From Candidatus Fonsibacter sp. (lineage in GTDB: Bacteria > Pseudomonadota > Alphaproteobacteria > Pelagibacterales > Pelagibacteraceae): 5,146 bases of DNA. Position numbers and translations under genes: made by a program. How positions within the stretch are numbered: the first letter of the stretch is position 1; every line of letters starts with the position of its first letter. The stretch lies in assembly GCA_009693745.1 (NCBI GenBank), contig SHWR01000065.1:1-5146 (forward strand). Direction: 5' to 3'. Shown here piece after piece: positions 1 to 5,146 of this stretch. Below the pieces are notes generated by a model. That model was not told the origin of the DNA and did no database searches. It saw only the letters and a program-made list of their open reading frames with translations.

Positions 1-47
1 AAGAAGCAGCCGTAACGATAATTTTTCAGGTTGTCCTCAGTCTCCCG
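1..47 (+). ncRNA. ffs: Signal recognition particle RNA (4.5S/SRP RNA), 3' part, 5' end outside window
   Basis: This is the RNA scaffold of the signal recognition particle, which binds Ffh and targets nascent membrane proteins to FtsY at the inner membrane. The window opens inside the most conserved part of the molecule. AAGAAGCAGCC at 1-11 corresponds to the distal side of the Ffh-binding helix, whose consensus reads GGAAGGAAGCAGCC in E. coli 4.5S RNA. The GTAACGA that follows at 12-18 is also typical of alphaproteobacterial SRP RNA. The one difference from the consensus (A at base 2 where E. coli has G) would fit a U-A instead of C-G pair closing the tetraloop, but the partner base is outside the window. 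The pyrimidine-rich end TCTCCCG (41-47) probably pairs with the unseen 5' end. The position directly upstream of dnaX agrees with synteny known from several bacteria. The exact 3' end is inferred. Confidence 0.8.
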
Positions 48-53
48 TTTTTT
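41..53 (+). terminator. Possible intrinsic terminator end of SRP RNA, U-tract touching dnaX
   Basis: TCTCCCG (41-47), the probable 3' strand of the SRP RNA closing stem, is followed at once by six T residues (48-53), the usual form of an intrinsic terminator. The 5' strand of the stem lies outside the window, so the pairing is inferred. The U-tract ends exactly at the dnaX ATG (54). If it terminates efficiently, dnaX must be expressed by read-through or from a promoter inside the RNA gene. Confidence 0.4.
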
Positions 54-1748
54 ATGGAAAATAATCGTAAAGGTTTATCACTAAAGTATCGACCACAAAG
101 TTTTGATGAAGTTATAGGTCAAGACGTAATGGTGCAGATTATTAAAAATACGATCAAGATGGATCGAATTGCTAATGCTTATTTATTAACTGGAATTAGA
201 GGTGTAGGAAAAACTACTACTGCAAGAATAATTGCAAAAGCTATTAATTGTAAAAATTCTGAAAGTGCAGAGAAAAAGTGCGAAGGCTTTTGTCATTGCG
301 AAGCTATAACGAACTCAAATCATATCGATGTTTTGGAGATGGATGCTGCCTCTAAAACTGGGATTGATGATATAAGAGAATTAATTGATTCTGCAAAATA
401 TTATCCCACAAGCGCTAAGTATAAAGTTTTTATTATTGATGAAGTTCATATGCTGTCAAAGCAAGCATTTAATGGTTTGCTTAAAACTTTAGAAGAACCA
501 CCTCCTCATCTTAAATTTATTTTAGCAACCACTGAGGTCAAAAAAATACCATTAACTATTATTTCAAGATGTCAAAGATTTGATCTTAGAAGAATTAAAC
601 TTGAAGAAATGATTTCTTTCCTAAAGAAAATTTCTGAGAAAGAAAAAGCAAAAATCAATGAAAAAGCTTTGATGTTAATTGCTAAAGCATCAGAGGGGTC
701 AGTAAGAGATGCTTTATCTATATTAGATCAGGCAATTTCAACTTTTAATGTTCTAGGTGAAGAGATAATCGAAAAATCAGTTAGAACGATGTTGGGCATA
801 GCGGATCGTTCAAGAATCATTGATCTTGTCCGTTTTGTAATTGATTCAAACAAAGAAAAAGCTCTTCAGGATGCCCAAGAAATATTTGATTTAGGAGCGG
901 ATCCAAAATTAGTTTTGCAAGATATGCTTGAAGTCATTTATTTAATTTCTAGAAGTAAAAGTTTTGGTAAGATTGAAAACGACTTAACAGTCTCTGAATC
1001 TGAGTCTGATTTAATTTTTGGACTGTCCAAAGATATTGATTTTTCTTATATTTCTATGATCTGGCAATTCATTCTTAAAGGAATTGAAGAATTAAGTTTT
1101 GTTCCAAACCATTTTCTTTCATTTCAAATGTTAATTATGAGATTGGTACATTTAAAAGATTTACCAAGTCCAGAGCAAGTAATAGAGGATGCCTTAAACT
1201 CAGATACGCGCGTAATGGCAGAGTCTACTGAGAAAAAAGATGATTTTAATGAAATTAAACATGGAACAATAATTAACAAGCAAACTTTAGCAAAGACGCA
1301 AATCAAAAGTGTTATACAAGAAAAAGCAGAAGATATTAACCGCAATCCAAAAATTTTAGAAAAAAAACAAGAAGTTGGAAAATTTGAGATAATTAATTCA
1401 TTTGAAAAATTAGTGGAGATTACAAACAATAAAAAAGAAATTGAATTAAAGTTTGATTTAGAAAGAAATGTGAAAGTAGTAAAATTTGAGACTGGAAAAA
1501 TTGATATCTCGTTTAATGAAAAATTATCTAAAAATTTTGTAAGATCTTTAACTGAAAAGCTTAAACTATGGACAGGTGAAAGATGGATTATTTCTTTATC
1601 AAAAGAAACAGGTAAAAATACAATTTTTGAAAATAAAGAAATTCATAAAAAAAAACTATTACAAGATGCGCTTGAAAGTGAAATTTACAAAAAAATAAAA
1701 GAAAATTTTCCAGATGCGGAACTTAGTGAAGTAGAGGAGATTAAGTAA
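54..1748 (+). CDS. dnaX: DNA polymerase III subunit gamma/tau (clamp loader ATPase)
   Basis: This is the clamp-loader ATPase subunit of the replicative DNA polymerase III holoenzyme. It loads the DnaN sliding clamp and, as full-length tau, ties polymerase and helicase together. The 564-residue product begins with the family signature LSLKYRPQSFDEVIGQD (8-24). An AAA+ core follows: Walker A GIRGVGKT (47-54), a four-cysteine zinc module (C66, C76, C80, C82), Walker B IIDEVH (127-132), sensor 1 ATT (158-160), the SRC arginine-finger motif (171-173) and sensor 2 GSVRDA (215-220). Domain III runs to about residue 370. A low-complexity charged linker (about 371-460) leads to a tau-type C-terminal domain with LWTGERWIISLS (505-516). 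Base 54 is the only sensible start: it precedes the signature by seven residues, and the next Met (26) is inside it. No Shine-Dalgarno is visible, because the ATG abuts the SRP RNA. The gene ends TAATG, overlapping ybaB by one base. Oddities are the shifted zinc cysteine and an in-phase A-run (1360-1367). Confidence 0.97.
   Translation: MENNRKGLSLKYRPQSFDEVIGQDVMVQIIKNTIKMDRIANAYLLTGIRGVGKTTTARIIAKAINCKNSESAEKKCEGFCHCEAITNSNHIDVLEMDAASKTGIDDIRELIDSAKYYPTSAKYKVFIIDEVHMLSKQAFNGLLKTLEEPPPHLKFILATTEVKKIPLTIISRCQRFDLRRIKLEEMISFLKKISEKEKAKINEKALMLIAKASEGSVRDALSILDQAISTFNVLGEEIIEKSVRTMLGIADRSRIIDLVRFVIDSNKEKALQDAQEIFDLGADPKLVLQDMLEVIYLISRSKSFGKIENDLTVSESESDLIFGLSKDIDFSYISMIWQFILKGIEELSFVPNHFLSFQMLIMRLVHLKDLPSPEQVIEDALNSDTRVMAESTEKKDDFNEIKHGTIINKQTLAKTQIKSVIQEKAEDINRNPKILEKKQEVGKFEIINSFEKLVEITNNKKEIELKFDLERNVKVVKFETGKIDISFNEKLSKNFVRSLTEKLKLWTGERWIISLSKETGKNTIFENKEIHKKKLLQDALESEIYKKIKENFPDAELSEVEEIK
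1360..1367 (+). other. Candidate slippage site in dnaX (run of eight A)
   Basis: Eight consecutive A residues cover the end of the E436 codon plus the K437 and K438 codons, so that A-AAA-AAA lies in phase for simultaneous -1 slippage of two lysyl-tRNAs. A -1 shift would add six residues (TRSWKI) and stop at TGA 1385-1387, giving a product of about 444 residues. A shift the other way stops at TAA 1390-1392. The site lies in the linker after domain III, where E. coli and Thermus dnaX make the short gamma form. A-runs are common in this AT-rich sequence, and I see no obvious stimulatory Shine-Dalgarno or stem-loop, so function is only possible. Confidence 0.3.
1734..1739 (+). promoter_or_regulatory. 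Strong Shine-Dalgarno for ybaB inside the dnaX end
   Basis: GAGGAG lies eight bases before the ybaB ATG (1748) and within the last codons of dnaX. It is the only clearly canonical Shine-Dalgarno seen upstream of any complete gene here. It suggests that the abundant nucleoid protein is translated at a higher rate than its operon partners and independently of dnaX coupling. Confidence 0.8.
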
Positions 1749-2065
1749 TGGATTTTAGTGGCATGTTGAAAAAAGCACAAGAGATGCAGCAAAAAATGAT
1801 GGAAGCAAAAGCGTCATTAAAAAATATTCAGGCAGAAGGCACTGCAAATAATGGTGCGGTTAAAGTCATTTTAAATGGTAATCATGAGATGATCAAAATA
1901 GATATTGATCCAAAATTAATGGTAGAAGAAAAAGAGGTTTTAGAAGATTTAATTATTATAGCTACTAATAACGCTAAAAAAGAAATTGAAATAAAATCTT
2001 CAGAGGAGATGTCAAAAATAACTGGTGGTTTAAAATTACCTCCTGGATTTAAACTCCCTTTTTAG
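1748..2065 (+). CDS. ybaB: YbaB/EbfC family nucleoid-associated protein
   Basis: This is a small DNA-binding protein of the YbaB/EbfC family. Its members form tweezer-like dimers that bind DNA and are thought to help organise the nucleoid. The 105-residue length is typical. The N-terminal helix (about 1-30) carries the family pattern MLKKAQEMQQKMMEA (6-20). A beta-strand core follows with G36-A-V-K-V, NGNHEMIKIDIDP (43-55) and EDLIIIATNNA (66-76). The C-terminus is the diagnostic GGLKLPPGFKLPF (93-105). The ATG overlaps the dnaX stop as TAATG and has the GAGGAG ribosome-binding site at 1734-1739. Lying between dnaX and recR is the standard location of this family, which hints at a role tied to replication or recombination, though its precise function is not established. 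Nothing is unusual in the sequence. Confidence 0.96.
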   Translation: MDFSGMLKKAQEMQQKMMEAKASLKNIQAEGTANNGAVKVILNGNHEMIKIDIDPKLMVEEKEVLEDLIIIATNNAKKEIEIKSSEEMSKITGGLKLPPGFKLPF

Positions 2066-2067
2066 CA

Positions 2068-2676
2068 ATGAAGAATAATTCTCATCCAGACTTAGAAACT
2101 TTAATGTTTCTAATTGCAAAGCTGCCCGGTTTAGGACCAAAGTCTGCAAGACGTATTGCTCTTTATCTTCTTAAAAATAGAGACAATATTATGAAGCCTC
2201 TATCTGGTGCTTTAGATAAAGTTTATCAAAATGTTGCTCGTTGTAATATTTGTGGAAATTTTAAAACCAACAAGATTGATTGCAATTGTAGTAATAAAAA
2301 TAATTATGAACAAATCTGTGTTGTAGAAAATGTAGCAGACATGTGGGCTCTCGAAAGCACAAACATTTACAGTGGCCAGTATCATATTTTGGGAGGAACT
2401 CTTTCAGCTATTAATGGTGTAAATCCAGAAGATCTTTTAATAGGTTCATTGGTTAGTAGGATTAAAACTAATTCTGTAAAAGAAGTTATCCTAGCAACAA
2501 GTGCAACAATCGAAGGACAAACAACAGCTTATTACATTAAGGATAGTATTAAAAATTTAAACGTGAAAGTAACAAAGTTAGCACACGGTCTGCCAGTGGG
2601 TGGAGAGATTGAATATTTGGATGACGGGACATTATTTTCAGCATTTAAATACCGTAGTTCGATAAATAGCGATTAG
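2068..2676 (+). CDS. recR: Recombination mediator protein RecR
   Basis: RecR works with RecO (and RecF) to load RecA onto SSB-coated single-stranded DNA at gaps in the cytoplasm. The 202-residue length is normal. The order of domains is standard: helix-hairpin-helix with LPGLGPKSARRIAL (19-32), a zinc-finger region (C59, C62, C72, C74), a Toprim domain with CVVE (84-87), YHILGGTLSA (105-114) and ILATSATIEGQTTAYYI (141-157), and the C-terminal HGLPVGGEIEYLDDGTL (173-189). The zinc module is C-x2-C-x9-C-x1-C instead of the usual C-x2-C-x8-C-x2-C, so the third cysteine is displaced by one residue. The ATG follows the ybaB stop by two bases without a visible Shine-Dalgarno, so translation is probably coupled to ybaB. 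The start is supported because the helix-hairpin-helix begins at the usual distance from it. Confidence 0.97.
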   Translation: MKNNSHPDLETLMFLIAKLPGLGPKSARRIALYLLKNRDNIMKPLSGALDKVYQNVARCNICGNFKTNKIDCNCSNKNNYEQICVVENVADMWALESTNIYSGQYHILGGTLSAINGVNPEDLLIGSLVSRIKTNSVKEVILATSATIEGQTTAYYIKDSIKNLNVKVTKLAHGLPVGGEIEYLDDGTLFSAFKYRSSINSD

Positions 2677-2720
2677 TATCAACCCCTTGATTAATTAAGT
2701 AAATTTAGTATTTTTTAATT

Positions 2721-3251
2721 ATGACTATTAGGAAAATCTTAACAGAGCCGGATCCTAAATTAAGAATTAAATCAAAATCAGTTCAAAAAGTTGATGCTGG
2801 GATTAAAAATTTAATGAAGGACATGTTAGATACAATGTATGCCGCACCCGGCATTGGTCTTGCCGCTGTTCAAATTGGAGTGCACAAAAAAGTTATTGTT
2901 ATTGATGTAGCAAAAGAACCAGAGCCAAATAATCCTATGTATTTTGTAAATCCAGAAATTGTTTGGACATCAAAAGCAAAATGTACTTTTGAAGAAGGCT
3001 GTCTTTCACTACCCAAGCAATTTGCAGATATTGAAAGACCAGAACAGTGTCATGTAAAATATTTAGATCAGAATGGAAAAGAACAATTATTAAAAGCAAA
3101 AGGTTTGCTTGCCACATGCATTCAGCATGAAATTGATCATTTAAATGGAATTTTGTTTATTGATTACTTATCAAAATTAAAAAAATCGTTTATTTTAAAA
3201 AAACTCTCGAAAGCAAAAAAGGAAGCTGTTTCAGATCACATTAATTTTTAG
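2721..3251 (+). CDS. def: Peptide deformylase
   Basis: This metal-dependent hydrolase removes the N-formyl group from nascent proteins at the ribosome exit, undoing the modification made by Fmt. All three catalytic motifs are intact in the 176-residue product: GIGLAAVQIG (44-53), EGCLSLP (92-98) with metal ligand C94, and QHEIDHL (135-141) with ligands H136 and H140 and catalytic E137. The N-terminus MTIRKILTEPDPKLR matches the family start, which supports the ATG at 2721. It is an ordinary active-type (type I-like) enzyme with a lysine-rich C-terminal tail. It follows recR after 44 bases of AT-rich sequence, the largest gap in the train. No Shine-Dalgarno is seen (TTTTTTAATT precedes the ATG) and no clear promoter. 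fmt follows 7 bases after its stop, the classic def-fmt pair. Confidence 0.97.
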   Translation: MTIRKILTEPDPKLRIKSKSVQKVDAGIKNLMKDMLDTMYAAPGIGLAAVQIGVHKKVIVIDVAKEPEPNNPMYFVNPEIVWTSKAKCTFEEGCLSLPKQFADIERPEQCHVKYLDQNGKEQLLKAKGLLATCIQHEIDHLNGILFIDYLSKLKKSFILKKLSKAKKEAVSDHINF

Positions 3252-3258
3252 GTAATCC

Positions 3259-4179
3259 ATGTCATTAAAAATAATTTTCATGGGAACCCCAGAGTTTGCC
3301 GTTCCTACATTAAAGGAATTGCTTAAAGACAAATTAAATATTGCTCACGTTTATACACAACCCCCAAAAAAATCTAATAGAGGTTTAAAAATTGAAAAAA
3401 CTCCAGTTCATTTAGAGGCAGAAAAAAATAATTTAAAAGTTCATCATCCAAACTCATTAAAAAATGAAGGAGAATTAGATTTTTTTAAAAAAATAAACCC
3501 TGATTTAGTAATCGTTGTTGCTTATGGACAAATTATTCCTGAAAATTTTTTAAATTTATCCAAGAAAGGTTTTGTTAATATCCATGCTTCTTTATTGCCT
3601 TATTGGAGGGGTGCCGCACCTATTCAAAGGGCAATTATGAATGGTGATAAATTTACAGGAATCTCAATTATGAAAATTGAAAAAGGTTTAGACTCAGGGC
3701 CCGTAATGTTGTCTGAAAAAATAGAGATTAATAATCATTTAAATTATGGCTTATTAAGTGACCAGTTGTCTATTTTGGGATCTAAATTAATCATTAAAGC
3801 CATTAATCTAATAGATAAAGATAAAGCTAAATTTTTAGAACAAGATCACTCTAAAGCTACTCATGCTAAAAAAGTTACACGCGAAGATGAAAAAATTAAT
3901 TGGAATAATAATGCAGATAAGATCGTAAAACAAATTAATGCTCTAAATCCAACACCAGGAGCTTGTTTTAAATTTGAAAATGAAAGAATTAAGATTTGGA
4001 AAGCAGAAGTTATAGATCAAAAAGGAAAAATTGGCACAACGCTTAATGATAATCTTTTAATTGCCTGTAAAGATTTTGCAATTCAAGTTCTAGAAATACA
4101 AAGACCAGGTAAAAAAATTCAAAAAGTAAAAGAATTTTTATTAGGGTATAAAATTCTTAAAGCATCACAATTATTTTAA
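3259..4179 (+). CDS. fmt: Methionyl-tRNA formyltransferase
   Basis: Fmt transfers a formyl group from 10-formyl-tetrahydrofolate to initiator Met-tRNA, marking it for translation initiation. The 306-residue product is full length. It starts with the Rossmann-like KIIFMGTPEFAVPTL (4-18), followed by the tRNA-contacting basic loop PPKKSNRGLKIEKTPV (35-50). The active-site signature NIHASLLPYWRGAAPIQ (107-123) holds N107 and H109, and the catalytic aspartate is D145 in GLDSGPV. The C-terminal tRNA-binding domain begins near KVTREDEKINW (205-215) and includes ALNPTPGA (228-235). A short AGG (3250-3252), overlapping the def stop, six bases before the ATG may serve as a weak ribosome-binding site. 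It is coupled with def upstream, and its stop is directly joined to the truA start (TAAATG). No catalytic residue is missing. Confidence 0.97.
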   Translation: MSLKIIFMGTPEFAVPTLKELLKDKLNIAHVYTQPPKKSNRGLKIEKTPVHLEAEKNNLKVHHPNSLKNEGELDFFKKINPDLVIVVAYGQIIPENFLNLSKKGFVNIHASLLPYWRGAAPIQRAIMNGDKFTGISIMKIEKGLDSGPVMLSEKIEINNHLNYGLLSDQLSILGSKLIIKAINLIDKDKAKFLEQDHSKATHAKKVTREDEKINWNNNADKIVKQINALNPTPGACFKFENERIKIWKAEVIDQKGKIGTTLNDNLLIACKDFAIQVLEIQRPGKKIQKVKEFLLGYKILKASQLF

Positions 4180-4917
4180 ATGTTAAGATTGAAATGCATA
4201 GTAGAATATGATGGCACTCATTTTGTAGGCTGGCAAAGACAATTAAATGGTAGATCAGTTCAAGAAGCAATTGAGCAGGCAATTGAGAAGGTAGCTGAAA
4301 AAAAAATAACAATTTTTGGAGCAGGGAGAACAGATACAGGCGTTCATGCTGTTCATCAGGTTTTTCATTTTGATTTTAATAAAGATGTTGATGCCAAAAA
4401 AATTACTGATGCTTTAAATTTTCATTTAAAAAATGACTCTATTAGCATTTTAAAAACAGAATTAACCAACGATGATTTTGATGCAAGACGAGATGCAAAG
4501 TTAAGAATTTATAAATATATAATTATTAATAGAGACTCACCATTGTCCATAGAAAAAGATAGAGCGTGGCAATTAAAAATAAAACTTGAAGAATCAAAAA
4601 TGAATGATGCTGCGCAAATTTTAATAGGGACTCATAATTTTACAACTTTTAGATCAGCTTCATGTGGAGCAAAATCTCCAATAAAAACTATGGAGAAAAT
4701 AAATATTTTTAGAAAAGATGATTACATTTATAGTTATTTTGAATCGCAGTCTTTTTTACAACATCAAGTTCGTTCTATGATGGGATGTATAAAGCTTGTA
4801 GGGGAAAATAAGTGGACAAGAAAAGATTTACTTGATGTGCTAAATTCTAAAGACAGATCTAAATGTGCAACCCCAGCGCCTGCTGCAGGATTATATTTAG
4901 AAAATATTATTTATTAG
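4180..4917 (+). CDS. truA: tRNA pseudouridine(38-40) synthase TruA
   Basis: TruA isomerises uridines 38, 39 and 40 in the anticodon arm of many tRNAs to pseudouridine, which stabilises the arm and supports reading-frame maintenance. The 245-residue product has the expected layout. YDGTHFVGWQRQ (10-21) opens the fold. The catalytic loop GAGRTDTGVHA (47-57) holds the catalytic D52. FDARRDAKLRIYKY (100-113) follows, then THNFTTF (151-157), the second-lobe motif SFLQHQVRSMMG (191-202) and the closing APAAGLYL (233-240). The ATG follows the fmt stop with no gap and no Shine-Dalgarno, so translation is probably coupled to fmt. truA is the last gene of the plus-strand train. Its stop (4915-4917) is one base from the stop of the convergent deacetylase gene. 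Confidence 0.97.
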   Translation: MLRLKCIVEYDGTHFVGWQRQLNGRSVQEAIEQAIEKVAEKKITIFGAGRTDTGVHAVHQVFHFDFNKDVDAKKITDALNFHLKNDSISILKTELTNDDFDARRDAKLRIYKYIIINRDSPLSIEKDRAWQLKIKLEESKMNDAAQILIGTHNFTTFRSASCGAKSPIKTMEKINIFRKDDYIYSYFESQSFLQHQVRSMMGCIKLVGENKWTRKDLLDVLNSKDRSKCATPAPAAGLYLENIIY

Positions 4918-4918
4918 T

Positions 4919-5146
4919 TTAAATTTCTAACAAAGCCTCAACGTGATATTTTGCACTTTCCTGAATAGCTATAAGATTGTAGCCACCTTCTAAGATTGAA
5001 ACAATTTTATTACCACAGACTTGTTTTGCAATTTTCATAATTTCTTTGGTCAACGTATAATAGTCCTTAGATTCTAAATTAATGTTAGCTAAAGGATCAT
5101 CTTTGTGAGCATCAAAACCAGCTGATAATAATATAAATTCAGGTTT
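4919..5146 (-). CDS. Histone deacetylase superfamily (AcuC/HdaH-like) protein, C-terminal part only
   Basis: A minus-strand reading frame enters from the right edge and gives 75 residues plus a TAA stop. It is too short for a whole gene, and its start lies outside the window. The translation shows two hallmarks of the arginase/deacetylase fold: FILLSAGFDAHKDDPLA at fragment residues 4-20, where the aspartate of GFDAH (fragment residue 12) is a zinc ligand in characterised family members, and ILEGGYNL (51-58), whose tyrosine stabilises the transition state. Bacterial relatives deacetylate small molecules such as acetylpolyamines or act on proteins; the substrate cannot be told from this part. 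Both catalytic residues visible here are intact, so the enzyme is probably active. It is transcribed towards truA and is not part of that operon. Confidence 0.9.
   Translation of the reverse strand, partial: KPEFILLSAGFDAHKDDPLANINLESKDYYTLTKEIMKIAKQVCGNKIVSILEGGYNLIAIQESAKYHVEALLEI

Noticed and set aside
17..22. GATAAT inside the SRP RNA resembling a -10 box for an internal dnaX promoter
   Set aside because: It matches five of six bases of TATAAT, but AT-rich sequence gives many such matches, and the corresponding -35 position would fall before base 1, so it cannot be tested here.
1124..1429. Minus-strand open frame of 101 codons within dnaX
   Set aside because: It lies opposite the dnaX linker and C-terminal coding region, has no recognisable motifs, and its composition is explained as a shadow of lysine/glutamate-rich codons.
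2686..2699. Small hairpin CTTGATTAATTAAG in the recR-def gap, with a T6 run at 2711-2716
   Set aside because: The stem is only five weak pairs including a G-U, and the T-run is 11 bases away, so it is not a credible intrinsic terminator.
2687..2711. Possible promoter for def (TTGATT as -35, TAGTAT as -10)
   Set aside because: The spacing is about 13 bases instead of about 17 and both boxes are imperfect; this is no better than chance in such AT-rich sequence.
2692..2721. AT-only inverted repeat (AATTAA / TTAATT) that could mask the def start
   Set aside because: The pairing is almost wholly A-T, is interrupted inside, and is expected by chance in this composition.
2935..3117. Minus-strand open frame of 60 codons within def
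   Set aside because: It is antisense to intact def motifs and shows no family resemblance or ribosome-binding site.
1..5146. Mobile elements, CRISPR arrays, tRNA genes, toxin-antitoxin or defence genes
   Set aside because: No transposase-like frame, terminal repeats, regularly spaced repeats or tRNA-like cloverleaf was seen; nearly every base is accounted for by conserved housekeeping genes.

Overview
This window is a compact, AT-rich, housekeeping segment from what looks like an alphaproteobacterium with a streamlined genome. SAR11/Pelagibacterales is my best guess. The evidence is strong A/T bias at synonymous positions, genes packed end to end, alphaproteobacterial-looking DnaX, Def and TruA sequences, and an SRP RNA immediately upstream of dnaX. 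The lineage is inferred from style and protein resemblance, not from a search.

Layout: bases 1-47 are the 3' part of the 4.5S/SRP RNA gene (ffs), cut by the window edge and followed by a six-T run. From base 54 a single plus-strand gene train runs to 4917: dnaX (clamp-loader tau subunit), ybaB (nucleoid-associated protein), recR (recombination mediator), def (peptide deformylase), fmt (Met-tRNA formyltransferase) and truA (tRNA pseudouridine synthase). Junctions are extremely tight: 1-base overlap dnaX/ybaB, 2 bases ybaB/recR, 44 bases recR/def, 7 bases def/fmt, 0 bases fmt/truA. At the right end a minus-strand gene enters (4919-5146, 3' part only). It encodes the C-terminus of a histone-deacetylase-superfamily enzyme, and its stop codon lies one base from the truA stop.

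Functionally the train joins two conserved modules. ffs-dnaX-ybaB-recR covers protein targeting, replication and repair, and is an arrangement also known in other bacteria. def-fmt-truA covers initiator Met-tRNA formylation, removal of the formyl group from new proteins, and tRNA modification. The 44-base gap between recR and def is the only spacer that could hold a separate promoter, and I see no convincing one.

I found no mobile element, CRISPR array, tRNA, toxin-antitoxin or defence gene, and no evidence for a previously undescribed system. The points worth a second look are local. The dnaX start codon directly abuts the U-tract of the SRP RNA with no Shine-Dalgarno. An in-phase A-run in dnaX could produce a gamma-like short form. 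In both zinc-binding proteins (DnaX and RecR) the penultimate cysteine is displaced by one residue, giving a C-x-C ending. The convergent truA/deacetylase junction is one base.
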